10,215 nt of DNA from DATFQI01 sp035264365 (GTDB lineage Bacteria; Actinomycetota; Thermoleophilia; Solirubrobacterales; Solirubrobacteraceae), in NCBI GenBank assembly GCA_035264365.1, contig DATFQI010000371.1:1-10215 (forward strand). Direction: 5' to 3'. The translations under genes and the position numbers were made by a program. The number at the start of each line of letters is the position of its first letter. Positions within the stretch are counted from its first letter, which is position 1. Below the pieces are notes generated by a model. It was not told the origin of the DNA. It did not search any database and saw nothing but the letters and a program-made list of their open reading frames with translations. Shown one piece after another: positions 1 to 6,030 of this stretch.

Positions 1-660
1 CGGCACCTCGGTGCCCGACATCGCCGCCATCCGCTCGAGCTGGCGCACGTTGGTGATCGGCATCACGCCGGGCACGACGGGCGTGTCGACCCCGACGGCG
101 TCCACGAACGCCGCGTAGTCCGACGCCCGGTGCAGGAACTGGGTGAGGCCGAAGTCCGCGGACCGCAGCTTGGCCGCGTGCCACGCGAGGTCCTGCGCCC
201 GCGACGGCGCGGCCGGATGGCCCTCCGGGTGCACGGCCACGCCGACCGACGGGAAGCCGACCGAGCGGGCCAGCTCCACGAGCTCGATCGCGTAGCGCAG
301 GTCGCCCTCGGGGAGCTCCTCGGTCGCGGACAGCGGCGGGTCGCCGTGCAGCGCCAGCAGGTCGCGCACGCCCGCCTCCAGATACCGCTCGAGCAGCGAG
401 ACGAGCTCGGCCCGCCCGTGCGCCGCGCAGGTCAGGTGCGCGAGCGGCAGCAGCTCGCTGCCCGCCAGCCGCGCCACGAGCTCGTGCGTGCGCTCGCGAG
501 TGGAGCCGCCGGCGCCGTAGGTGATCGCCACGAACGCCGGCCGCAGGGCCGACAACGCATCGAGCGCCTCCTCCAGCGCCGCGGCGGACGCCTCGGAGCG
601 CGGCGGCCACAGCTCGAACGAGACGAAGCCGCCCCGCCCGATCCGCTCCGCGACCGTCAT
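1..660 (-). CDS. metF: 5,10-methylenetetrahydrofolate reductase, partial (C-terminus beyond window)
   Basis: Flavin enzyme of the TIM-barrel MTHFR family. It reduces 5,10-methylene-THF to 5-methyl-THF in the cytoplasm, the methyl donor for MetH encoded just upstream. The first 220 residues are visible and the rest runs off the window. Family motifs, in order: FELWPP (15-20; Glu16 fits the catalytic Glu of E. coli FEFFPP), AITYGAGGS (45-53), HLTC (75-78), ALHGDPP (103-109; Asp107 fits the flavin-contacting Asp of the usual LRGD), LTQFL (172-176; Gln174 fits the folate-binding Gln) and PGVMPITNVRQL (197-208). The ATG at 660 lies 4 nt past the metH stop with no good Shine-Dalgarno of its own, so translational coupling to metH is likely. 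Oddities are His for Arg in the RGD-like motif and Leu-His where Phe-Phe-Asp is common after TQF. The family call is firm. Confidence 0.93.
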   Translation of the reverse strand, partial: MTVAERIGRGGFVSFELWPPRSEASAAALEEALDALSALRPAFVAITYGAGGSTRERTHELVARLAGSELLPLAHLTCAAHGRAELVSLLERYLEAGVRDLLALHGDPPLSATEELPEGDLRYAIELVELARSVGFPSVGVAVHPEGHPAAPSRAQDLAWHAAKLRSADFGLTQFLHRASDYAAFVDAVGVDTPVVPGVMPITNVRQLERMAAMSGTEVP

Positions 661-664
661 GGCC

Positions 665-3600
665 CTAGGCGCGCGCGGGCTCGCGCGTGCCCGGCTCGGC
701 CGGCTCGTCGTCGCCGATCTCGCCGAAGCGCGAGGGGTCGCGCGGGGAGCCCTTGATGATGTCGTCGGGCGTGCCGTCCTCGAGCAGGCGCCCGTTGCGC
801 ATGCCGAAGTAGGTCGCCTGCGGATGATGGGCGATGATCGCCAGCGTCGACTGCTCGGGCTCGACGGCGTAGCCGCCCGACAGCTGCAGACCGATCCGCT
901 CGGTCGCCTCCAGCAGGCGGTAGACCTTCTCGTGCTCGGACTGCTCCGGCACGGCCGGGTAGCCCCACGAGTAGCGGCGGCCCTGCGTCTCGGGGATGCC
1001 GAGGTCCTGGCGCACGCGCCAGTGCAGCCACTCCGCCAGGCCCTCGGCCGTCTGCACGCCGAGGCCGTGGGTGAACAGCTGCTCGGCGAACTCGCCGTCG
1101 GCCTCCAGCTTGGCCATCAGCTCCGTGACCTCGTCGCCGGCCGTGACGGCCTGCAGCGCGACCACGTCGAGCTCGCCGGAGTCCTTCGGGCGGTAGAAGT
1201 CGGCCAGCGAGAGGCGGTCGCCCTTGGGCTGGCGGGGGCAGTAGAGCCGCTCCAGCTCGGTCTCCCGGTCCTCGGGGTCCAGGACGACGATCTCGTTGCC
1301 CTCGGAGTAGCAGGGGAAGTAGCCCAGCAGCGCGCGCGGGTGCAGGTAGTCGGCCTCCGCCCACATGCGCTCCAGGCGCGGGCGGAAGTCCTCCTCGAGC
1401 AGCTTCTTCCAGGCGTCGCCCTTCACGCCGCGCCCGCCCCAGTGGAGCTTGAACAGCACGTGCGTGTCCAGGTGCGAGTAGAGCTCGTCGACGTCGACCT
1501 CGATCTCGCGCACGCCCCAGAACGGCGGCTCGGGGACCGGGTTGTCGGTCAGCGCGGCCGAGCGCACGGAGTCGTCGGAGGTGTCGAGCACCTCCGGCTC
1601 CTCGCCCTCGGTGCGGAACTTGGCGGCGTCGTCGCGCACCTTCTGCACGAGCTCGGCGCGGCGCTCGGGCTCGACGATCCGGTCCATCACGGCCAGGCCC
1701 TCGAAGGCGTCCTTGCAGTAGAAGACGCCGGGCTCGTAGATGTCCTCGGATTGCTTGCCGCCCGGGTACAGCGCGCGCCAGCCGAACTTGCGGTTGATCG
1801 CGGCGCCGCCGATCAGCAGCGGGTACTCGAGCTTCTGCTCGTGCAGCTCCTGGATGCACAGCGGCATCTGCTTCGAGGTCGAGACGAGCAGCGCGGAGAG
1901 CCCGATCGCGGTCGCGTCGTGCTCCTTGGCGGCGTCGAGGATCGTGCCGATCGGGACCTGCTTGCCGAGGTCGACGACCTTGTAGCCGTTGTTGGTCAGG
2001 ATCGTGTTGACCAGCGACTTGCCGATGTCGTGCACGTCGCCGAACACGGTCGCGAGCACCACGGTGCCCTTCGTGTAGCCCTCGACCTTGTCGAGGTACT
2101 GCTCGAGCTGGGCGACGGCGCGCTTCATGACCTCCGCGCTCTGGAGCACGAACGGCAGGATCAGCTCGCCCGCGCCGAACTTGTCGCCGACCTCCTTCAT
2201 GGCCGGCAGCAGCACCTCGTTGAGCGTCGGGACGGCGCCGATCTTCTCGACCGACTTGTCGATCTGCGCCTCGACGCCCTCGCGCTTGCGGCGCAGGATG
2301 TGGAAGTGCAGTGCCTCCTCGGGCTCCATGCCGGCCGTCGGGTCCGCGGCCTCGGCCTCGTCCTCCGGACCCAGCGACTCGAAGTGGTTGATGAAGCGCT
2401 CGAGCGCGTCGTCGCGGCGGTTGAAGACGAGGTCGTCGGCCAGCGCCCGCTCGTCCTCGCCGATCTCGCCGTAGGGCGTGATGTGGTTCGGGTTGACCAT
2501 CGCGAGGTCCAGGCCGGCCTCGACGCAGTGGTGCAGGAAGACGGAGTTCAGGACCGAGCGCGCCTTCAGCCCGATGCCGAACGACACGTTGGAGACGCCG
2601 AGTGAGGTCTTTACGCCGGGCAGCGCCTCCTTGATCAGCCGGATGCCCTCGATCGTCTCGACTGCGGACGGCCTCCACTCCTCGTCGCCGGTCGTCAGCG
2701 TGAAGGTGAGGTCGTCGAAGATCAGCAGCTCGGGGTCCAGCCCGTGCTCCTCGCAGACGAGCTGGTGGATGCGCTTGGCGACCTCCACCTTGCGCTCGCG
2801 CGTCTTGGCCATGCCCTCCTCGTCGATCGTCAGCGCGATCAGCGCGGCGCCGTGCTCCAGCGCGATCGGGACGACCTTGTCGAGCTTGTCGCGGCCGGCC
2901 TCGAGGTTGACCGAGTTGACGATCGCGCGGCCCGGGATCTGGTCCAGCGCGGTCGCGATCACCTCGGGCTCGGTCGAGTCGACCTGGATCGGGGCGGGCT
3001 GGGTGAGCGAGACCTTCTTGGCGACGAGGCGCATCTGCTCGTCCTCGTCCTGGCGCTCGGTCAGCGCGACGCAGAGGTCGAGCACGTGCGCGCCGCCCTC
3101 GACCTGGTCCTCCGCGACCTGGACGAGCGCGTCGTAGTCGTCGGCCAGCAGCAGCTCCTTGGCGCGGCGCGAGCCCTGCGAGTTCACGCGCTCGCCGACG
3201 ATCGTCGGCGCGGGCTCCTGCGCGAGCGGCTGGGCGGTGATCATCGAGGAGACGTGCGGCGCGCGCGGGGCCGGGCGGGTCGAGACCTTCTGCGACGCGC
3301 AGGCCTTGTGGATCGCGCGGATGTGGTCGGGCGTGGTGCCGCAGCAGCCGCCGACGATCGAGACGCCGTAGCGCTGCACGAACTCGCCGAGCACCTCGGC
3401 CAGCGGCTCCGGCTCCTCGGGGAAGACGGTCTCGCCGTCGGGGCCCTGGTGCGGGATGCCGGCGTTGGGGATGCAGTGGACCGGCAGGGGGGAGTGCTCG
3501 CCGAGGAAGCGGATCGCGTCGCGCATGTCCTCGGGGCCGGTCGAGCAGTTGAGCCCGATCACGTCGACCTTGAGCGCCTCCAGCGTGGCCAGCACGGACG

Positions 3601-4213
3601 AGATGTCGGTGCCGAGCAGCATCTTGCCGCCGTTGGGCAGGAGCGACACCGAGGCCTGGATCGGGGTCGTGCGGCCGGCCGTCTTGAACGCCTCGCGGAC
3701 GCCGAAGATCGCGGCCTTGACCTCGAGGATGTCCTGCGCGGTCTCGATGATCACGAGGTCGACGCCGCCCTCCAGCAGGCCCTGGGCCTGCTCGGCGAAC
3801 ACGCCGACGAGCTCGCGGAAGCGGATCTGGCCGAGGCTCGGGTCCTCGGAGGCCGGCAGGTAGCCCGTCGGGCCGATCGAGCCGGCGACGAAGCGATCCT
3901 CTCCGACGGCCTTGCGGGCGATCTCGGCGGCCCCGCGGTTGATCTCGAGCGTGTGCTCGCCGAGGCCCCACTCCTCGAGCTTGAGCCGCGAGCCCTGGAA
4001 CGTGTCGGTCTCGACGACCTCCGCGCCGGCCTCGACCATCGACTCGTGGACGCCCTGGATGACGTCGGGCCGGTTGAGGACGAGCGCCTCGTGGCAGCGG
4101 CCGGGGAGCTTGTAGTCGCGCTCGAGGTCGAGGTCGAACTGCTCGAGGGTGGCGCCCATGCCGCCGTCGAAGACGATCACGCGGTCACGGGTGGCAGCGA
4201 GGAAGTCACGCAT
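665..4213 (-). CDS. metH: Cobalamin-dependent methionine synthase
   Basis: Transfers the methyl group of 5-methyl-THF through cob(I)alamin to homocysteine, giving methionine and THF. The 1182 residues hold all four modules. Homocysteine-binding barrel, about 1-305, has zinc ligands Cys223 (GLNCSTGP) and Cys290-Cys291 (GGCCGT). The pterin-binding barrel, about 335-600, begins at IVGERVNSQGSR (338-349). The B12 cap is about 640-715 and the B12 domain about 717-850, with DVHDIGK (726-732), where His728 is the lower cobalt ligand. The AdoMet reactivation domain is about 890-1145, with GYFPCYSEGNEI (964-975), ADFYRPK and RRYSWGYPAVPEQ (1079-1091), which matches the AdoMet motif RxxxGYPACPD apart from Cys-to-Val and the last residues. 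Length and the pterin domain recall mycobacterial MetH. I chose ATG 4213 because the reading frame's earlier start is a TTG at 4252 and family homology begins at RDRVIVFDGGMGATLEQ. No Shine-Dalgarno precedes it. First gene of a metH-metF operon. Confidence 0.96.
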   Translation of the reverse strand: MRDFLAATRDRVIVFDGGMGATLEQFDLDLERDYKLPGRCHEALVLNRPDVIQGVHESMVEAGAEVVETDTFQGSRLKLEEWGLGEHTLEINRGAAEIARKAVGEDRFVAGSIGPTGYLPASEDPSLGQIRFRELVGVFAEQAQGLLEGGVDLVIIETAQDILEVKAAIFGVREAFKTAGRTTPIQASVSLLPNGGKMLLGTDISSVLATLEALKVDVIGLNCSTGPEDMRDAIRFLGEHSPLPVHCIPNAGIPHQGPDGETVFPEEPEPLAEVLGEFVQRYGVSIVGGCCGTTPDHIRAIHKACASQKVSTRPAPRAPHVSSMITAQPLAQEPAPTIVGERVNSQGSRRAKELLLADDYDALVQVAEDQVEGGAHVLDLCVALTERQDEDEQMRLVAKKVSLTQPAPIQVDSTEPEVIATALDQIPGRAIVNSVNLEAGRDKLDKVVPIALEHGAALIALTIDEEGMAKTRERKVEVAKRIHQLVCEEHGLDPELLIFDDLTFTLTTGDEEWRPSAVETIEGIRLIKEALPGVKTSLGVSNVSFGIGLKARSVLNSVFLHHCVEAGLDLAMVNPNHITPYGEIGEDERALADDLVFNRRDDALERFINHFESLGPEDEAEAADPTAGMEPEEALHFHILRRKREGVEAQIDKSVEKIGAVPTLNEVLLPAMKEVGDKFGAGELILPFVLQSAEVMKRAVAQLEQYLDKVEGYTKGTVVLATVFGDVHDIGKSLVNTILTNNGYKVVDLGKQVPIGTILDAAKEHDATAIGLSALLVSTSKQMPLCIQELHEQKLEYPLLIGGAAINRKFGWRALYPGGKQSEDIYEPGVFYCKDAFEGLAVMDRIVEPERRAELVQKVRDDAAKFRTEGEEPEVLDTSDDSVRSAALTDNPVPEPPFWGVREIEVDVDELYSHLDTHVLFKLHWGGRGVKGDAWKKLLEEDFRPRLERMWAEADYLHPRALLGYFPCYSEGNEIVVLDPEDRETELERLYCPRQPKGDRLSLADFYRPKDSGELDVVALQAVTAGDEVTELMAKLEADGEFAEQLFTHGLGVQTAEGLAEWLHWRVRQDLGIPETQGRRYSWGYPAVPEQSEHEKVYRLLEATERIGLQLSGGYAVEPEQSTLAIIAHHPQATYFGMRNGRLLEDGTPDDIIKGSPRDPSRFGEIGDDEPAEPGTREPARA

Positions 4214-4230
4214 CACGGGAAGCGTAGCGC

Positions 4231-4256
4231 AACCTTGACACACCTTTGGCAAGGTT
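4231..4256. promoter_or_regulatory. Inverted repeat upstream of metH (candidate operator or 5'-UTR hairpin)
   Basis: Perfect 7-bp arms AACCTTG (4231-4237) and CAAGGTT (4250-4256) are separated by 12 nt, with two further matching pairs inside after one mismatch. The repeat ends 17 nt before the metH ATG. On the minus strand a TANNNT element, TACGCT (4226-4221), follows it, and 7 nt separate that element from the ATG; TTGCCA (4252-4247) inside the repeat resembles a -35 box, but the spacer would be 20 nt. If this is the promoter, the metH mRNA is leaderless or nearly so and the repeat sits across the spacer as a repressor site. I do not recognise the motif. Confidence 0.4.
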
Positions 4257-4292
4257 TGGCCGATCGTCGGTTTTCACCTGTGCTCGCTCAGT

Positions 4293-4315
4293 ATCTCGAC
4301 TAAATCAGTCGAGAT
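4293..4315. promoter_or_regulatory. IscR type 1-like (Rrf2-family) palindromic operator between metH and the thiol dioxygenase gene
   Basis: Perfect 9-bp arms ATCTCGACT (4293-4301) and AGTCGAGAT (4307-4315) flank the 5-nt spacer AAATC. Positions 4295-4313 fit all 19 positions of the core SYYGACTRWWWYAGTCRRS of the E. coli IscR type 1 site as I recall it; the outer three bases on each side fit poorly. Rrf2-family regulators sense Fe-S clusters (IscR) or cysteine supply (CymR), which would suit a site between a methionine synthase gene and a thiol dioxygenase gene. The palindrome is seen; the regulator is inferred and its gene is not in the window. The site could serve either gene. Confidence 0.5.
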
Positions 4316-4327
4316 TGTTGTTATCGT
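4296..4327 (+). promoter_or_regulatory. Tentative promoter of the thiol dioxygenase gene
   Basis: TCGACT (4296-4301) resembles a -35 box and TATCGT (4322-4327) a -10 box, but the 20-nt spacer is longer than usual. If real, the -35 box lies inside the left arm of the palindrome at 4293-4315, so a bound repressor would block polymerase. Transcription would start near 4334. Weak evidence. Confidence 0.22.
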
Positions 4328-4368
4328 CCTGCCCGTGCCCCGCTGTGCCTCGACCCCGTGATCACCTG

Positions 4369-4878
4369 ATGCTCCCGACCCACCGCGAAGACCTCGACGC
4401 CGCCGCCCTCACCGAGCTCGTGCAGGGCCTGGCCGAGCGCCCCGACCACTGGCACCACCTCGTCTCCCACCGCGCGGACTCGCGCACGTACGAGCAGCTC
4501 CATCGCGACGACCACGTCGCGGTCTGGCTGATCTGCTGGATGAACGACCACGACACCGGCTTCCACGACCACGACGTCTCCGCGGGTGCCCTGACGGTGG
4601 TGCGCGGGCGCGTGCGCGAGGAGCGGCTCGTGCTCGGCGGGCCGCCGGCCGGCCGCACGCTCTCGGCAGGGCAATCGCTGGCCTTCGCGGCCTCCGACAT
4701 CCACCGCGTCTCGCACGCGGGCACCGAGCCCGCGGTCACGCTGCACGCCTACTCGCCGCCGCTGTGGCGGATGGGCGCCTACGAGCTCTCCCCGGACGGC
4801 ACGCTGCGCCGCCACTCGATGTCCTACGCCGAGGAGCTGCGGCCGCTCGACGAAGTCGGCGAGCAGCTCGCTGCCTAG
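4369..4878 (+). CDS. Cupin thiol dioxygenase, cysteine dioxygenase family
   Basis: Non-haem iron enzyme that oxidises a thiol, typically cysteine, to its sulfinic acid with O2. The 169 residues carry the family landmarks: FHDHD (65-69), giving iron ligands His66 and His68; IHRVSH (111-116), with His112 as third ligand; and TEPAVTLHAYSPPL (119-132), where Thr124-His126-Tyr128 matches the Ser-His-Tyr triad of mammalian cysteine dioxygenase. Gly73 stands where the mammalian enzyme has the cross-linked Cys93, as in other bacterial members. By hand alignment Gln43 (YEQL) falls at the substrate-carboxylate Arg60, a change associated with 3-mercaptopropionate dioxygenases, so the preferred substrate is uncertain. 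ATG 4369 is chosen; GTG 4345 is an in-frame alternative adding eight residues. Neither has a Shine-Dalgarno. Divergent from metH across two palindromes, and followed by a hairpin terminator. Confidence 0.85.
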   Translation: MLPTHREDLDAAALTELVQGLAERPDHWHHLVSHRADSRTYEQLHRDDHVAVWLICWMNDHDTGFHDHDVSAGALTVVRGRVREERLVLGGPPAGRTLSAGQSLAFAASDIHRVSHAGTEPAVTLHAYSPPLWRMGAYELSPDGTLRRHSMSYAEELRPLDEVGEQLAA

Positions 4879-4882
4879 AAAG

Positions 4883-4915
4883 GCGAAACGCCCGGCTTGT
4901 GGCCGGGCGCTTCGC
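4883..4915 (+). terminator. GC-rich terminator-like hairpin after the thiol dioxygenase gene
   Basis: Stem CGCCCGGC (4889-4896) pairs with GCCGGGCG (4902-4909) around loop TTGTG. One mismatch below, GCGAA (4883-4887) pairs with TTCGC (4911-4915). The hairpin starts 5 nt after the stop codon. There is no T-tract, which is common for hairpin terminators in high-GC actinomycetes. Confidence 0.65.
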
Positions 4916-4920
4916 TGGGA

Positions 4921-5042
4921 GGGGAGGGGTGAGTCCCCCGGCTTGAAGCCTCGTCCTGTGACGAAGGGGATTTGTGAGGACTGGGCGGTGCCGGTGAACT
5001 CACTCCTTTCATCGGCAGCCGCGGGCGCGACTTGAGCGCCCG
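4921..5042 (+). ncRNA. Candidate structured leader or small RNA upstream of the GNAT gene
   Basis: Non-coding stretch that folds by hand into a long rod. A 10-bp closing stem (4925-4934 with 4998-5007, one G-U pair) is followed by a 3/3 internal loop, then CCGGC (4938-4942) with GCCGG (4990-4994), then an asymmetric loop. GCCTcGTCCT (4948-4957) then pairs with AGGACtGGGC (4977-4986) around a 19-nt apical loop. A second hairpin, CGGGCGC (5022-5028) with GCGCCCG (5036-5042), follows 14 nt later. Both G-U pairs would become A-C mismatches on the other strand, which favours plus-strand transcription. TCGTC (4951-4955) can instead pair with GACGA (4960-4964), a competing fold. I do not recognise a known riboswitch or sRNA family. 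It could be a 5' leader of the GNAT gene or a free small RNA ending at the second hairpin. No promoter is evident. Confidence 0.38.
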
Positions 5043-5062
5043 TCACAATCAACACGCCGATG
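5010..5062 (+). promoter_or_regulatory. Possible start-codon-sequestering helix of the GNAT gene
   Basis: CATCGGC (5010-5016) is the exact reverse complement of GCCGATG (5056-5062), which ends in the ATG of the acetyltransferase gene. The two halves enclose the 5022-5042 hairpin, and the left half starts 3 nt after the rod described at 4921-5042. No Shine-Dalgarno lies upstream of the ATG, so control of start-codon access by structure is conceivable. A rival reading is that CACAAT (5044-5049) is a -10 box giving an almost leaderless mRNA, which would exclude this helix; no matching -35 box is visible. Confidence 0.3.
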
Positions 5063-5611
5063 GCCCTGGAACTGCGTCAGTGGCAGGCTGAAGACGCGGC
5101 CGCGCAGGCGCGCGCGATCGAGGAGAGCCTCGACCACCTGCGCCCGTGGATGGCCTGGGCGGCGGAGTGGCCGAAGCCCCGCGGGGCGCAGCTGGAGATG
5201 CTGCGCGAGTGGGAGCAGCGGCGGCTCGCCGGCACCGACGAGTTCCTCGGCGTCTGGCTCGACGGCGAGCTCGTGGGCAGCTGCGGGCTGCACTACCGGA
5301 TCGGGTCCGGCGGGGTCGAGATCGGCTACTGGATCCACCCGGCACACCTCCGCCGCGGGCTCGCCACCGAGGTGGCGCGGCAGCTGTGCGAGCGCGCCTT
5401 CACCGACCCCGCCATCGAGCGCGTGGAGATCCACCACGACCGCGCGAACGCCGCCAGCGGGGGCGTGCCGCGCAAGCTCGGCTTCGAGCTCGTGGGCGAC
5501 ACGCGCCGCGGGCCCCTGGCGCCGGGCGAGGAGGGTGTCGAGCGGGTCTGGCGGCTCAGTCGCCCGGACTGGACGGCACGCCGTGCCGCCCAACGGCCCG
5601 GTCGTAGTTGA
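5060..5611 (+). CDS. GNAT-family N-acetyltransferase, RimJ/RimL type
   Basis: Predicted cytoplasmic acetyl-CoA-dependent N-acetyltransferase of 183 residues; the substrate cannot be told from sequence. The GNAT core is clear: beta strands around FLGVWLDGELVGSCGLHYRI (62-81); motif A at 88-114, with IGYWIHP followed by the pyrophosphate-binding RRGLAT (98-103) and helix EVARQLCERAF; then a motif B region with HHDRANAASGGVPRKLGF (125-142), the RimJ/RimL-like counterpart of the usual N-x-A-S...KLGF. The family fold ends near VWRLSRPDW (163-171). The last 12 residues are basic and lie in the region shared with the opposing gene. ATG 5060 is chosen because homology starts at once (LELRQWQAEDA); it has no Shine-Dalgarno and follows a structured non-coding stretch. 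Related enzymes acetylate ribosomal proteins, antibiotics or metabolites. Confidence 0.88.
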   Translation: MALELRQWQAEDAAAQARAIEESLDHLRPWMAWAAEWPKPRGAQLEMLREWEQRRLAGTDEFLGVWLDGELVGSCGLHYRIGSGGVEIGYWIHPAHLRRGLATEVARQLCERAFTDPAIERVEIHHDRANAASGGVPRKLGFELVGDTRRGPLAPGEEGVERVWRLSRPDWTARRAAQRPGRS

Positions 5612-5909
5612 GCCGCAGCAGCGCGATCGCGTCCTCGACGTCGGCGTCGGTGGCCAGGGCCCGCGACGCGTAGCCCGGCTTCGCGGGGAACACGGGGTGG
5701 TAGTCGATCCGCCCCGCGTCGTGGAGCTCGTGCCAGACGGCCTTGGGGAAGCCGATGTGGAGCACCCGGTCGCCGTGCAGGTGGCCGATCTCGCGGCGCC
5801 CGACCCGGAAGCCGAACTCCCCGCGCTCGCCATCGCCCGCCGTCACTCCGGGCCAGCCCGTCACCTCGGCGGTGATCCGCTCGCTCGCCGTCATGCTCGT
5901 GGTCGTCAT
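5556..5909 (-). CDS. Small luciferase-family/DUF5519-like protein
   Basis: Protein of about 117 residues resembling the small luciferase-domain (DUF5519) proteins of actinomycetes, whose biochemical role is unknown to me. Visible features are a short polar N-terminus; GEFGFRVGRREIGHLHGDRVLHIGF (about 31-55), in which the region GRREIGHLHGD...HIGFP is the recognisable family signature; then KAVWHELHDAGRI with a downstream HPVFP, and a C-terminal helix DVEDAIALLRLNYDRA. There is no signal peptide or membrane segment. ATG 5909 is preferred; ATG 5945, with AGG about 11 nt upstream, and ATG 5894 are alternatives, and none has a strong ribosome site. The gene lies downstream of glnA on the same strand but behind a hairpin terminator, so it probably has its own promoter. 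Its last 56 bp overlap the GNAT gene tail-to-tail. Confidence 0.72.
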   Translation of the reverse strand: MTTTSMTASERITAEVTGWPGVTAGDGERGEFGFRVGRREIGHLHGDRVLHIGFPKAVWHELHDAGRIDYHPVFPAKPGYASRALATDADVEDAIALLRLNYDRAVGRHGVPSSPGD

Positions 5910-5976
5910 GGCGCCAGTCTGCGCCCGCCCGGGCGCGCTTTCCATCGGCAATCGGACCTAGGACCACGCGAGACGA

Positions 5977-6004
5977 CGAGGGCCCCGCCGGAGCGGGGCC
6001 CTCG
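5977..6004 (-). terminator. Strong GC-rich hairpin terminator after glnA
   Basis: A perfect 12-bp stem, CGAGGGCCCCGC (5977-5988) with GCGGGGCCCTCG (5993-6004), closes on the 4-nt loop CGGA. It begins 26 nt after the glnA stop and has no T-run on either strand. It should separate glnA from the DUF5519-like gene. Confidence 0.75.
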
Positions 6005-6030
6005 CACGCGTCTGCTTGTCCTGACGGACG

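Noticed and set aside
521..2605. 694-residue open frame on the plus strand
   Set aside because: It lies antisense to metH, is extremely rich in Arg, Ala, Leu, Val and Asp/Glu as expected from GC-rich antisense codons, and shows no domain. MetH in the opposite frame is unmistakable.
657..3971. 1104-residue minus-strand frame overlapping metH out of frame
   Set aside because: Arg/Gly/Ala/Pro-rich low-complexity translation, a frame shadow of metH.
4214..4252. TTG start adding 13 residues to MetH
   Set aside because: The extra residues (including two Cys) are coded by the inverted repeat and probable promoter, and family homology starts after ATG 4213.
2744..4303. 519-residue plus-strand frame
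   Set aside because: Antisense shadow of the N-terminal half of metH.
4214..4368. Possible SAM, SAH or cobalamin riboswitch before metH
   Set aside because: None of the conserved cores I know (such as the B12 box) is present on either strand; only the two inverted repeats are seen.
4917..4929. G-rich tract that might form a G-quadruplex
   Set aside because: Only three adjacent G-runs; a fourth would need a 9-nt loop into the terminator stem. The last run is better used in the closing stem of the RNA fold.
4875..5012. 45-codon minus-strand open frame with ATG
   Set aside because: Composition is almost only Ser, Pro, Gly, His and Lys, with no ribosome site, and it reads through the terminator hairpin. 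The RNA fold explains the stretch better.
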